DNA from: Paramacrobiotus metropolitanus | Taxonomy: Eukaryota > Tardigrada > Eutardigrada > Parachela > Macrobiotidae | Direction of reading: 5' to 3' | NCBI RefSeq assembly: GCF_019649055.1 | Contig: NW_026570236.1 | Span: 558,001 to 622,000, forward strand | Length of the DNA: 64,000 nt | In this document: positions 10,201 to 20,718 of the stretch, piece after piece | Numbering within the stretch: position 1 is the stretch's first letter | Layout of the letters: each line of letters starts with the position of its first letter | Translations under genes and position numbers: made by a program | Notes under the pieces: model-generated | Seen by the model: the letters and a program-made list of their open reading frames with translations, nothing else | Databases searched by the model: none | What the model was told of the DNA's origin: nothing

Positions 10201-11990
10201 ATTCACGCAGGATTGAACCTTGCATCTAGGTGGACAACTAAATCCTGCTCTTGCCCATACGCTATCATGGCTATACCACATTTTACTTTTAATTTGGCAA
10301 TCACTAAAGGCGCTGCACTACGAAAATTCACAATACAACGAGAATTCACCACCATAGCCGCGGATGGATTTTAAGATTTCACCATCACCATGGCTATAAA
10401 ATTCATTCCGTCAACGGCCATATTTTCACAAGAATGCCAATAATAATATGAAAACAAAAAAAAAGGTTTCAGAAAATGCAAATTATTTGGACAGGGTTTC
10501 GAACCCGCAACCTTCATTGCACCTGTTGTTGTGGTTCAACAGTTCAGAGCACTACGCCACAACAGTCTACGAAGTTAAACTTTTAATTCGCTCATCAGAG
10601 CTGATCGAAAAATTACCGATCTCAAAGCCAACATAATACTGCATATTAATACAAAAATATAAAACCTAAAAAGAAGGTTTTTAATTAAACAAATTAACTT
10701 ATAGGGATTCGAACTCTGGACTTGTAAGAAGCGGGTCGGTATGGATTCTCAGTCTAGCCACTGCGCCACAAGGTGCTCTACGCTAAAGCCGAGTTAGATT
10801 TGACACCGGAGGAGCCATGTCGTGTATATCTAATCAGACTGCAATAAGGCACTGAACCATTTGTAAATTGCTGCTCCAGTTTAGTCACAAAATTCGGGAT
10901 CTCTTTGGCGTAACTTCGTCCCGTAACAATAAAAATATGGAATGGAAAAAGAGATTTCTGAACATGCAACATGCAACCCTGAGATTCAAACCGAGACCGT
11001 TAAGGAGGTAGTACATGAAACGAATGGCCATCATTCATAGCCACTGAACTACGAAGTCTTCCGACAACCAACAAACAGACAACCAAACGCAGTGTCGCTT
11101 CAATACGCGCGTATGTGCACTGCTCTTCGAAATTAATTCCGAAATTCCAGAGACTATCGTCAATACTTTTCCCAAGGCGAAAACAAAAATATAGAACGAA
11201 AAAAAAGTAAGTTTCTCAGAAAAGGCGAATTAGTTGTAAGGGACTTGAACCCGAAACCTTCTAGTTTCCCCGTTGCTGTAGTTCAACAGATCTTCCTACT
11301 ACACTACGGAATTATCTACGGCGAAACTTTTGAATTCACACATCGGAGAGGATCATAAAATTACAATGGTCAACCGCAATGCATATTCGATGTTACTGTA
11401 ACAATATAAAACCCAAAAAAGGAAGGTTTAAGGAAATGTGCATTACTTGTAAGGGTTTCGAACCCAAGGCCCTAAATTGACCGGGTGATCGCGGAAATTG
11501 GCCACTCAACCACTACACTACGACGTCTCACGGCAAAAGAGCAAAATCCGAACGGTAAGGGTTGTACAACTGTGCGCCGCTCATTGGAAACTGATATAAA
11601 ATTAACGGTATGACGGAGAATGTGTAAGTACAACAAGGTGCCAAAATATAAACACGAAAAAGAGGGTTTACGAAAATGCTTTTTAAATTTTCAGGGATTA
11701 GAACCCGGGACCTAGCAGAGAGTCGTCTAGTATTGATCTCCTGTCTAGACCACTGCACTACGATAACCAACGGCAAAAACACTGTGAAAGAGCATCATAC
11801 GATTGACGTCAAGCCACCGCGCTCAACGTAGAGTACATCATAATTCCCACCATTTGATCCAGTGTATAAAAATAGGAAAATATAAACAATAAAAGCCAAA
11901 AAGAAGGGTATTTACAAAATTGCGTTTTTATGTGGACTGGAACCTCCGACCTCCAATGACGAAGCAACGGAAGCCACTACTATACTAGCG
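10200..11990 (-). repeat. Array of about eight tRNA-like (SINE-type) units
   Basis: On the minus strand, B-box-like sequences (complements of GGTTTCGAACCC, GGATTCGAAC, GGACTTGAACCC, GGGATTAGAACCC and similar) recur near 10210, 10500, 10708, 10985, 11235, 11461, 11700 and 11941, about 205-285 bp apart. Each has, 45-70 bp away on the side expected for an A box, a CACTACACTACG-like block (minus-strand CGTAGTGTAGTGG). Most are followed by a T-rich run (AAAAAGAAGG or AAAAAAGGAAGG on the plus strand) that could stop RNA polymerase III. Acceptor stems do not close, so these are not functional tRNA genes. They look like tRNA-derived SINE monomers in head-to-tail array. Confidence 0.65.
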
Positions 11991-12544
11991 GGGTCGCTCT
12001 ACGCAAAATCCTGTTTAACTGGAGCGCCGAAAGCATATACTAACAGTAGTCAGTATGCCTGTGGCCTACCCACCCAAGTGACCAGCTGCATGAAAACCAG
12101 TACAACACCCTAACGGAAGTGTAGTCTCGTGCGATCGTGCGTTACACTGTTCCAAACTTACCGATAACAGCACTGACGGTGGCTACTTAGACTTTATTTA
12201 TTTCGCAACTCGCATAGTAACCAAATGACAAAAGTGTCTTGCGGAACGAAACGCAAAAACCATAATGTACCAGCTAAACAGTGTACAACACGTGTGGCAA
12301 AACGCAACCTTGAATAAAGGAGAAAAACTAACCGTAAAACAACGAAGATAAAAGATAAAACGATACACTAAATCTACAGTATGAGATCTCAACAAAGAGG
12401 GGCATGAGCGTACGACTAAAAGAATGAAAGCAAAGGAAAATCATACGCGTGTAGCGATGTACTTCAAGCACTTCGCACAAAACACCAGACATTCTAGCGA
12501 TAGTGGCAGAATCCACCACTAGAGGTCCACCCAATGATGCGACA

Positions 12545-12727
12545 TCAAGGAATCTTAGGAGGGAGCTTAGACACGGCCTCCTTCACAGCAATTCTGCCAC
12601 GCTCAAAACGTTGCTGAGCTTCTGTGCGTTCAGCCATCTTCTGCGCCACTATCTCCGTCCATGCCGTAACACGGTTTTCCAGCGCCTGCTTGGCCGCTTT
12701 CTTCTTCTCATTAGCCGGCGGTGACAT
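12545..12727 (-). CDS. Small basic helical hypothetical protein (MSPP start)
   Basis: Sixty residues, MSPPANEKKKAAKQ then a continuous charged helix (AQKMAERTEAQQRFERGR), ending KLPPKIP. It shares the MSPP start and Lys-rich N-terminus with the two-exon gene at 7748, suggesting a related first exon or a common origin. It may be a first exon only. No family recognised. Confidence 0.35.
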   Translation of the reverse strand: MSPPANEKKKAAKQALENRVTAWTEIVAQKMAERTEAQQRFERGRIAVKEAVSKLPPKIP

Positions 12728-13330
12728 AGTGATTAAGAGATAGTAACTATATCTCAAATTCCTCAGAACAAGGTTTAAGCAGCTGAATTTAGCGGAATGA
12801 AACACAGAAAACTGTAAACAATTGAATTTTAACAAAATTACCAACTGGGATACATTCAGATCATGATTCTGACAACCGCCCACACACGGCGACCGCATAC
12901 TTCGTAAGCTGCGAAGTGATATGGAATGTGAGTGGCTCGCCTCGCTATCCGGCGGCAGGCCTGCCGTCCCTTGTTTACGACACAGACTACACTTGCCTAT
13001 ACTTTGAAACTGTTTTAATTCGTTTTACAATTCACCGAAAGCTATAAAAATTACCGCGGTACCAGAAAAATTATTGGGCTACCGCATAATTCACAGAAAA
13101 CAAAAGCCCTAACGATTGGGCTTATCACAACTACCGGGGAGAGCAAAACAGTGCTCGTTTAAACACTTACAACGCAGCAGCTTTAAAATTATTCACTACG
13201 AGCGTGCTAAGACATTATTACAACGCGCAGAAAAACACAAAACAGCAAGAGATTTAAACAAAAAGAGCCCATACAGTTTAAATCATCAAGCCGTTATCCA
13301 AACACACAAACGGCCGTTCAGCAAAAATTC

Positions 13331-13765
13331 TCACTTCCAATAGCTGTGGGGAATGCCACGCAGAGAGTGGCGCTGCACAACGATGTGCTTACGCTTCTTC
13401 TTCGGTTTCTGGTCAGCGCCGAAGTCTTCGTCCTCCCACAGCATATCCACGGGCAAAACTTTGACTGGATCCGGAATATCCAGCTTGTGCTCTGCCCACC
13501 AGTCATCCAAATCTGAATCGGGCTCCTTCCAATCCTCCAGATTGCCAGATCCCCACATATTCGGGATTGGTTCGTCAGGTTCAACAGCTGGTTCCGCTGC
13601 CTGTTGAACCTCAGGCTCAGACCATCGAATACGGCCACAAGTACCTGGGCCGAAGTTTTCACAGTCGACGCAGCAGAGTTCCTCCTCCATGCGCTTCTTC
13701 TCCTCAGCTCTTTCAGCCTCTGCACGGCGGCGGCGTGTACGCGGAGATTCCGGTCTGGGAAGCAT
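13331..13765 (-). CDS. Hypothetical protein with charged helix and CxxC, probably frameshifted upstream
   Basis: 144 residues from MLPRPESPRTRRRRAEAE: a highly charged helix (AERAEEKKRMEEE), then CCVDCENFGPGTC (a possible small zinc site), an acidic Trp-rich part (SDLDDWWAEHKLD) and a nuclear-signal-like KPKKKRKH. The frame is open upstream of this Met, and a neighbouring frame from 13872 (MLINYEEDRSSSTSAAESG) looks like the natural N-terminus, so a single-base shift near 13820 probably separates two halves of one gene. No family recognised. Confidence 0.4.
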   Translation of the reverse strand: MLPRPESPRTRRRRAEAERAEEKKRMEEELCCVDCENFGPGTCGRIRWSEPEVQQAAEPAVEPDEPIPNMWGSGNLEDWKEPDSDLDDWWAEHKLDIPDPVKVLPVDMLWEDEDFGADQKPKKKRKHIVVQRHSLRGIPHSYWK

Positions 13766-13899
13766 CGGTAGAAGACCCAGATCAGCACGGATGCGATCTG
13801 CTGCAGCACGGCAAACCAGGGTATCAGGTCCAGGCCAGATTCCGCTGCGGACGTAGAAGAACTCCTGTCCTCCTCATAATTAATAAGCATTTCATACTT

Positions 13900-14690
13900 T
13901 TCAGGCTCTTCCCCTAGAATAGATATGAGGGAATGTCAACTTTTAAAGAGAAACGCACTTCCTCTCAAAACGATCACATCTGACAATAACACGCAGTGCC
14001 AGAGTAAAAGGATGTGCACACCGCAACGAGACACTTACGACGGAGCTCCTCCGCAAACTCATCGGGGATGATACGGCCAAAACTGTTCTTTTAGCTAAAA
14101 GGGCCTTTAAAATAATCCATCTTTAAAACCGAGTGGATAGAAGTTTAAACTGACACGAAAAGTCTAAATTTAGAATTTCGCGAAAAACGCGGCCAAAATT
14201 GACTGACAAGTCTGAACAAGAAAAGCGCTGAGGCACTGCAAATAGACCGGAAACAGCTGTACAACTGTGACTGCCACTGCCCTAACATTTGGCTACATAC
14301 GGGCGGTTGCCACGGCAGTACTCTACATGTTAAAACGTGAAAACTTGAAGTCCTTTATTTTATTTTAAATCCGTTAAACACTTAGGACCATATCTGAGAT
14401 ATTTCTGCAAAGTCGACGCAGTTGTAATTTGTAGAATGTGGATTACCAAGATGTTCTTAGTTTAACAGAAGAACATCCGATGTCACGTTCGTATGTAATT
14501 TCTGCTTCCTTCCTGCTGTACCTTTAATATGAACTGTATACCATGTAAAAGCTGCCCAAAAAGGCTAAAAATCAAGACAAACCATACATCTGTACGCAGG
14601 ATTTAAACTCGAACTAAGCAGCATATTGCGATACAAAACCCAATAGCTAAAGAATTGTAAAAAGTAACCAAAAGACAGGATTTACAGGAA
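13900..14690. other. No gene seen
   Basis: Mixed composition. There is a weak tRNA-like segment near 14600 (a GGATTTAAACTCGAACTAAG block) that resembles the units at 10.2-12.0 kb. No ORF or clear repeat boundary. Confidence 0.4.
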
Positions 14691-14697
14691 TGCCTCA

Positions 14698-15534
14698 TTA
14701 TACGGCAGCCCCCATGTTATCATCATCATCATCACGGCGCGGACGGTGGCGTTTAGCAATCGAAGCGTCCAATTTGCCAGGGCCACGTTTCTGCTGTCCT
14801 TCTTCCAGCAGCCAACGAGCTTGCTGCAACTCCTGCCAGCGTTGAGCTGACGAGCGCGGATCCGCTGCATTCAAACGATCGAAATAGCGCTGCTCCGCTT
14901 CCAAACGTAAGTCCTCATCTATAGTGGAAACTTCTTCTTCAATGTGTTGATTGTATGCATCGACCAGTGTAACGACAGCACCATGATCTCCCGTTTCTCC
15001 TGGTACATAATCCAATGCAGTGAGGAACTCGACGGGGTTACGCACAACATTGATGCCATGATTCCGACGGAGTTCGCAGACAATCTGCCCAATGAGCCAT
15101 CCCTGTCGGAAATCCACTCGCAGGTAACGCAACAGTGCATAGTGTGCATCCTTTGACAAATCCAGAGTGTGGACAAAGCGACTGTATTTGTCCAGCGTCA
15201 TTTCCGATCCGTTGTGATAAATCTTACCGCGAAAACGCAGGCGAGTATCCGGATGAAGTTCCACATAATCGGTGTCTGGATTGTAGGGACAATGAATCAA
15301 ACCAGACGGAGGAATGTAACTTTTCCCTCCACGAGCATAATCATACGGAGATGGCCGAAAGCGACAATCCACCATGCGCTGAGACCATTCAAACGTTGGT
15401 TCAGGCCATCCGGTGTGAGGATTAGGATACTCTGGCGGCGGAATGTCCGCTTCGACTTGTACCGAATCTTCAGAGGAACTGGTAGTATCCTCATGCTGAC
15501 AGGAAGGATGTGACGGCACTTTCGGGCGATGCAT
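14698..15534 (-). CDS. Hypothetical protein with PYNPD motif
   Basis: The ATG at 15534 gives 278 residues. A longer start at 15594 would add a hydrophobic 20-residue leader. Residues 14-30 are Ser/Glu-rich. Residues 75-90 contain SGLIHCPYNPD, matching GGILYVPYNPD in exon 2 of the 7748 gene, so the two share a short domain. The middle is a folded-looking Leu/Trp/Asp-rich region (ALLRYLRVDFRQGWLIGQIV), and the C-terminus is helical then Asp-rich (RRDDDDDNMG). It lies just downstream (on the same strand) of the gypsy element. It could be an accessory gene of that element or a separate decayed family. Confidence 0.5.
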   Translation of the reverse strand: MHRPKVPSHPSCQHEDTTSSSEDSVQVEADIPPPEYPNPHTGWPEPTFEWSQRMVDCRFRPSPYDYARGGKSYIPPSGLIHCPYNPDTDYVELHPDTRLRFRGKIYHNGSEMTLDKYSRFVHTLDLSKDAHYALLRYLRVDFRQGWLIGQIVCELRRNHGINVVRNPVEFLTALDYVPGETGDHGAVVTLVDAYNQHIEEEVSTIDEDLRLEAEQRYFDRLNAADPRSSAQRWQELQQARWLLEEGQQKRGPGKLDASIAKRHRPRRDDDDDNMGAAV

Positions 15535-15872
15535 TGTAGCGACAAACAGTAATTTTAGCCGCAAAATCAGTGTAGAGAAAGAGCAAACTCGCACCAGACT
15601 CAGATCGAGTTAATAAATGACGCTGATCTTTGCAAGTAAAAATCTCATTTGCGGTCAGCTAAAGCAGCTTCCTACGCAGCTAATATCCAGGAGAGAGCAA
15701 CGAACGCTACTACGTCACCGCGGACTGTCCAATGGCGGCTGCGTACACTCAATCTGTACGTACAAACAATTTAGGAATTTTCCAGACAGCTTAGATGCAT
15801 TGAAGATAAAATTTCAATTCTTAAAATTCAAAAATAAAATAAATGTACAAATTTACACGGCCGCTCGGCCTC

Positions 15873-16193
15873 TTAATCATTATTACACAGCGTGCAAATT
15901 TTTATAAAATTGTCACAATCGCGCCTCATTTCCGGCCAGAAGAACCGAAGGGTTCTGTACAAGTAGTCGTACGGCAAAATAATACTACAATACTTATGCA
16001 GTAGCCGACGGTGTACCGATTCAACTAAAATCTTACGCCACTGATAAGGAATTAGAATTTTAGGGATCCGTTTAGATATATCCGCTTTTTCACCGTAATG
16101 GCAAATAATGCCATTTATTTTCAGTACAAGAGGAAGGTGCCAAGCTGCATACGGGGATTCCTCTAAAGTACAGTCTCCATCAACTACGGCGTC
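15873..16193 (-). CDS. Orphan integrase-type zinc-binding (H2C2) ORF
   Basis: About 106 codons, open from just after a TAG to a TAA at 15875-15873, with no ATG near its start. The reading has the integrase H2C2 layout: a strand pair (LKINGIICHYGE), IPKILIPYQWRKILVESVHR with His, a second His five residues on (LLHKYC), then FFWPEMRRDCDNF and a CTLC pair. It is separated from the 3' end of the integrase ORF by only 24 bp. It is either a downstream module of the same element or a fragment of a related one. The zinc module alone would not be an active integrase. Confidence 0.55.
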   Translation of the reverse strand, partial: DAVVDGDCTLEESPYAAWHLPLVLKINGIICHYGEKADISKRIPKILIPYQWRKILVESVHRRLLHKYCSIILPYDYLYRTLRFFWPEMRRDCDNFIKICTLCNND

Positions 16194-16216
16194 CTAGATC
16201 ATGGTGTCGCTACACT

Positions 16217-18436
16217 CTAATTGACGGTACTTCCAGAATTCCTGTTATCAAGGGCATCATCGGATATTACACCCTGAGGCCAGAACTGCTCAATCGGACG
16301 TGCCCAAGCCGGGGCTGGAAGAATTCTGTCCTCTACAATAGGCGGTGAAGTCTGCATTGGCTGTGCCAGCCCAGTCTCCATTGCGTTACAGGTAATTGGC
16401 GGAGTATCACTGGCCACTGGCTCCACTGATTCAGATTTGCTCCCTCCCGGCTGGGATACATTCAGAATAGCCGGATCTCTGCTATTTGTGACCATACGCT
16501 TTTTAACATCAACCGACGGGTCTCTTTTGCGTTTTTTGTCATTTACTTGATTCACCAGTCTCTCCACAGGTTTGACCACACGCCCGGAGCGGGTTTTAAG
16601 CAATGGAACCGCTTCCATCTGGTTATCCAAATATTCAGCATACTCAGCATCAAGGCGCGACGATGCTGAGTCCATAGACGGAATCAATGGCGGCGGCGCG
16701 GGCGCCTCAACCAATTCATCGGGGCATTCTTTCTCCACACAGTCAAGCAACTTCGGTAAGTGCTCATCTTGTAAAATAGTATCAACGTCGCGGAAATTAT
16801 ACGGTTTTAAGCGGCTAACATGGACTGTGTCAGTTTTGACATTCCCACGCCTATCACTCTTAACTACGTAATGCACTGGCCCTGACTGGCGAACGATTTC
16901 CCATCCAGCAGTCCAACGGGGCATAAGGGATGGATTTTTCCCCACTTTTCTGTGAAGTACGTAAACCAAAACTTGATCTCCAGCTTTATACGTAGTATGT
17001 GAGATATTCGAATCATATCGTATTTTATCTTTTAGTTTATGGCGAAACTCCTCTGCGTTTACTAAATCCAAGGCCTCACCAAGGCCACGCTGCATCTGCT
17101 GTACATAGACGTGAGCGGGAACCACGAAATCCTCTTCAAACGGCAAGAAGTTATTCAGAGGTAAGCGCATCTCGGTGCCATGCATCATGAAGAATGGTGT
17201 GCGGCCCGTTCGCTCCACAACTTTGCTGTTAAATGCAGCACAAAGTGCTGGGAGGAATATATCCCAGTCACTTTGCTGCTCATTAACATACTTCGCTAGC
17301 GCCTTTTTGATTTCCCCTACACGTTTCTCAACAAGTCCGTTGCCCTGCTGGTGGCCCGACGCCGTCGGTGCGTGAGCAACACCAGCGAGAGCGAGAAGCT
17401 CCCGAAACATTTCAGACATGAAATTACTGCCGCGGTCTGAGGTAATGTGTACAGGCATACCAAAGACTGTGAGAATACGACGATAAAAGAACAACGCCAA
17501 TGTGGCGGCATCATTTCTCTCAACTGCTTCAGCCACTATGTATTTGCTTCCGTAATCGACCGCGATTATTATGTTTTTATTTCCAGATTCCGTCGTTGGA
17601 AGAGCCGGGGCGACGTCAATTGCCCAAACTAACCGAGGAGGAACGGTCGGGTTGGACTGTAGAGCGCCGGCCGGAGCCGTAGCAAGAGGATTTTGAGCGA
17701 GACACGCCGGGCAAGAGGCACAATAATTTTTGACGGACTCGAACATACGAGGCCAATAAAAATATTTATACATTCGTTTATAGGTGGCTAAAACTCCCAA
17801 GGGTGCCGCTAATGGTGAGTGATGATTATCCTGAAGGAATTGTAACCGCCAATGCACGGGCACATACATGCAATAATAAATCTTCCGGTTTAATTCGAAC
17901 TTGTAATATACGACGCCCTGTTTCACCACAAATTTGTTTAGGTGTAGTTTCTCATGCTCTGACATCTTTTCCTTTTTGTTTTCTAGGAGCAATCGCCATC
18001 TGACAATGCGAGCGTCACGAGACTGCTCCTCAGCCCAGTGTGAGGCTTTGTCATCCGTAATCAACTTTTGGACTTCATCAGCGTCAAAGGCTTGCATATC
18101 CTCTTGCGAGACTGCCTTCACCTCGGCCAACATCATTTCAAACCGGACATCCACATAGTCTCTTTCCAGAACCGCAAAGCAACATTCAATCATCGCTGCA
18201 TCACCGGCAAAAGGGTAAGTTTGCCGATAATCAAACTCAATATCCGAGTCATCAGAATCGGGTTCCGGTTGCTCTCCTGGATTTCTGCTTAAGGCATCAG
18301 CAATGACATTCTCTTTGCCAGGTATGTGAACAGGTTTAGTGTTAAACTGCTGGATATACAACGCCCAGCGCCCGAGGCGGCCAGCGGCATCGCGCATATT
18401 ATTAAGGAAGACCAGTGCCTGATGATCAGTTTGCAC
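16217..18436 (-). CDS. Ty3/gypsy RNase H end plus integrase
   Basis: 739 residues. The first 50 complete an RNase H/tether (TDHQALVFLNN, KENVIADALSR). Residues about 160-245 are the integrase zinc module; its first His (205/206) and the CxxC (242, 245) are present, but the usual second His in AGHLG is changed (AAPLG). The catalytic core has WAID (D274), TSDRGSNF (D334) and GNGLVEKR (E370), the D,D-35-E spacing of integrases. A GPY/F-like segment (AGWEIVRQSGPVHYVVK) follows, then a long Ser/Pro-rich tail. Its frame differs from the upstream RT ORF: the two are joined in an A-run near 18470, where one A appears to be missing, so the copy is broken in RNase H. No envelope gene follows. Confidence 0.9.
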   Translation of the reverse strand: MQTDHQALVFLNNMRDAAGRLGRWALYIQQFNTKPVHIPGKENVIADALSRNPGEQPEPDSDDSDIEFDYRQTYPFAGDAAMIECCFAVLERDYVDVRFEMMLAEVKAVSQEDMQAFDADEVQKLITDDKASHWAEEQSRDARIVRWRLLLENKKEKMSEHEKLHLNKFVVKQGVVYYKFELNRKIYYCMYVPVHWRLQFLQDNHHSPLAAPLGVLATYKRMYKYFYWPRMFESVKNYCASCPACLAQNPLATAPAGALQSNPTVPPRLVWAIDVAPALPTTESGNKNIIIAVDYGSKYIVAEAVERNDAATLALFFYRRILTVFGMPVHITSDRGSNFMSEMFRELLALAGVAHAPTASGHQQGNGLVEKRVGEIKKALAKYVNEQQSDWDIFLPALCAAFNSKVVERTGRTPFFMMHGTEMRLPLNNFLPFEEDFVVPAHVYVQQMQRGLGEALDLVNAEEFRHKLKDKIRYDSNISHTTYKAGDQVLVYVLHRKVGKNPSLMPRWTAGWEIVRQSGPVHYVVKSDRRGNVKTDTVHVSRLKPYNFRDVDTILQDEHLPKLLDCVEKECPDELVEAPAPPPLIPSMDSASSRLDAEYAEYLDNQMEAVPLLKTRSGRVVKPVERLVNQVNDKKRKRDPSVDVKKRMVTNSRDPAILNVSQPGGSKSESVEPVASDTPPITCNAMETGLAQPMQTSPPIVEDRILPAPAWARPIEQFWPQGVISDDALDNRNSGSTVN

Positions 18437-20202
18437 TTCGAACTGATAATCAGATAAGTAATGTTTCCACTTTTAAGAGCACAAATAACTGCATAGGCTT
18501 CAAGCTCAGTAGGAAAATAGAGTCTCTTTTGCGTCTCTGTCAATTTGCGACTTAAATATGCGATAAGACGCCAGTTCGTCGGTACATCAGTTGGCTTGTC
18601 CCGCGGGCACTGCATAAGGACTGCACCCACCGCGATAGTGCTGGCATCCACAATGACTCGTGACAAAGCCTCTGGATCATAACGGGCCAAGACCGGTGCC
18701 GTCACCAAGGCCTCTTTTAATTGTTCCACAGCCCTGCACTGATCCGTTCCCCATTCGAAGGTAACTTTTTTAGGGATAAGCTTTTGAAGCGGCTCAGCGA
18801 TTTCTTGAAAGTTCTTAATAAATTGGCGATAATATCCTACCATGCCCAAAAATCGCAATATATCTTTTTTGTCTTTTATAGGGCCGAATTCCTTAACCGC
18901 CTGGATTTTTTCTGGATCTGTGCCTATGCCGAACTGGTCAACCGTATGACCCAAAAAGGTAATCGAGTTAACGAACAATTCAGTTTTTTCAGGATTAATT
19001 GTCCAGCCGCATTCCTGGAGCCTCAAGAAAAGCTCCTGTAAATCCCGCATATGATCAACTAGGTTTTTACTGAAGACAATAATGTCATCAATAAAAACCA
19101 GAACGTTTCTCCACTTCATGTTTGCGAGCGTCAAGTCCATGGCGCGCTGAAAAGCAGAAGGCGCGTCCTTCATCCCAAAAGGTAAGACTTTATATTGAAA
19201 TGCGAACTCTTCGCCCACCATTGTTGTTTTGCAGCGATCTTCAGGTTTAATTTTTATTTGCCAAAAGCCACTTTTTAAATCGATTTTACTAAATACAGTA
19301 GCTTTATCCAACGCGTTTAAAATATCATCGACTCTGGGAAGCGGGTAACTACTGCCCATTAACCGTTCATTTAATTTACGAAAATCCACCGTTAAAGGCC
19401 GGGATTTATCTTTCTTTTTTACGATACATATCGGACTTCCCCAAGCTGAATTTGTTGGCTCGATGATACCGTCTTTAATCATTTCCTGTGTTTTAGCTTG
19501 GAGCCATTTACGGTCTTCAAATGATGTACGGTACGGGGGAGTTCTGACCGGCAAACTTGTACCAGTGTCCACTGAGTGCTCATGTATGGTACAGCATCCC
19601 ACCGGGCGCGCTTTAGTCGGTAAGACAGACTTTGCCTGATAAAAAATTTGTTTTAAATCGTCTTTACTGGGACAAATGTCTCCCACTTTAATCTTTGCAA
19701 AGGTTTCCTCTGTTTCAGGATCAACGGCACTAACGACTGGTGGCGGCAACTGCATAGCCACACATTCGTTGATTTTTTCCCGTACCGGAACACCTTCCTC
19801 ATTACTGAGAATGTCACCAATTGCTTCTTGGTAACTCTCCTGAAACTCCGGGGAGTCCATCTGGTAAACAGCATCGACAAGCGCAACTTCACCCAGGTTG
19901 GTTTCTTCGTTTAAAACCAGCGGTTTGTCCGAGACATTAACCACGCAAACCCGACAATTACCGTACTCATTTAGCGTTAAGTCTCCATCAAGTAATACCG
20001 CATTTTTATTTGTTTCAGGAATACACCCTTGATATAAAAACGGTTGGGTGTATAGGTACTCATCCTGGAATTCCATAAATTGCTCATCGGACATAGATGT
20101 CGTTGCGCGAATGATTCCCTGGGAATGGGGCTGAATAATAACCGGTGAAGCTGGAAACAGCTCCATTTTAAAGCAGTCAAATCGGACCAGGTTCTGGTTC
20201 AA
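18289..20202 (-). CDS. Ty3/gypsy reverse transcriptase plus RNase H (interrupted)
   Basis: 637 residues. Pre-RT linker 1-225, then RT motifs in order: VDFRKLNERL (272), KIDLKSGFWQ (306), LPFGMKDAPSAFQ (340), FIDDIIVFS (370, the catalytic YxDD box in a FIDD form), and FLGMVGYYRQF (451). RNase H begins with VIVDAS (516) and includes PTELEAYAV (565). After about residue 578 the frame is lost through a one-base indel and true RNase H continues in the next ORF. The beginning overlaps the preceding ORF (20177-20692) by 26 bp in another frame. All motifs are intact, so decay is recent or slight. Confidence 0.92.
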   Translation of the reverse strand: MNQNLVRFDCFKMELFPASPVIIQPHSQGIIRATTSMSDEQFMEFQDEYLYTQPFLYQGCIPETNKNAVLLDGDLTLNEYGNCRVCVVNVSDKPLVLNEETNLGEVALVDAVYQMDSPEFQESYQEAIGDILSNEEGVPVREKINECVAMQLPPPVVSAVDPETEETFAKIKVGDICPSKDDLKQIFYQAKSVLPTKARPVGCCTIHEHSVDTGTSLPVRTPPYRTSFEDRKWLQAKTQEMIKDGIIEPTNSAWGSPICIVKKKDKSRPLTVDFRKLNERLMGSSYPLPRVDDILNALDKATVFSKIDLKSGFWQIKIKPEDRCKTTMVGEEFAFQYKVLPFGMKDAPSAFQRAMDLTLANMKWRNVLVFIDDIIVFSKNLVDHMRDLQELFLRLQECGWTINPEKTELFVNSITFLGHTVDQFGIGTDPEKIQAVKEFGPIKDKKDILRFLGMVGYYRQFIKNFQEIAEPLQKLIPKKVTFEWGTDQCRAVEQLKEALVTAPVLARYDPEALSRVIVDASTIAVGAVLMQCPRDKPTDVPTNWRLIAYLSRKLTETQKRLYFPTELEAYAVICALKSGNITYLIISSKCKLIIRHWSSLIICAMPLAASGAGRCISSSLTLNLFTYLAKRMSLLMP

Positions 20203-20692
20203 AACGATAAATATCCTGTTCTAATGAATTAATTTCCGTCTGCACTTGGGCTTGTTTCAGATGGGCGTCCCTGTACGCCAGTTCGATGACATCCTTCGAA
20301 TACACGCATGCCGGGATATCAGTTGATTCACGGACGTCCTGAGACCGTTTCGGCAAGTTTTTAGCCGTCGGTTGTTGCAACACCGGTGCCGGCTGCACTG
20401 TCTCGGCGGACATTTGACTTGCGGCTTCTCGTTCTGCGTACTCCCGCCGAATTCTGCGGCTGTAACTAGATTTTTTACGCCTGGGCGAGCTCCTTCCCGA
20501 ACCTTCCGGTGACGATTCATAGTTTCCCACGGTGGGTTGTGCTGGATTAGCAGCTGCAGATTCTCTTAATGCCTTTTGCTTCTGAATTTCGTTCCATATT
20601 TCCCACTGCTCATTAATGTCGACATCTACAGGAGAGTCGTAAGATGCCCTGACTGCCGGAGGAAGCAAATCCGACATTTGGTCACTGATCAA
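20177..20692 (-). CDS. Unknown ORF between H2C2 and RT modules of the gypsy element
   Basis: 171 residues, mostly disordered: Ser/Arg-rich centre (GSGRSSPRRKKSSYSRRIRR) and Gln/Pro segments, ending with a charged helix (KQAQVQTEINSLEQDIYRF). It lies in a different frame from both neighbours, and reads as a linker of the polyprotein separated by indels or frameshifts. No enzyme motif. Confidence 0.5.
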   Translation of the reverse strand: MISDQMSDLLPPAVRASYDSPVDVDINEQWEIWNEIQKQKALRESAAANPAQPTVGNYESSPEGSGRSSPRRKKSSYSRRIRREYAEREAASQMSAETVQPAPVLQQPTAKNLPKRSQDVRESTDIPACVYSKDVIELAYRDAHLKQAQVQTEINSLEQDIYRFEPEPGPI

Positions 20693-20718
20693 CTTATGCT
20701 CCTGCGGTGAGTTACCAA

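Noticed and set aside
10200-11990. True tRNA genes
   Set aside because: B-box and A-box-like blocks are present, but the acceptor stems do not pair and anticodon arms are poor, so I call them tRNA-derived repeats.
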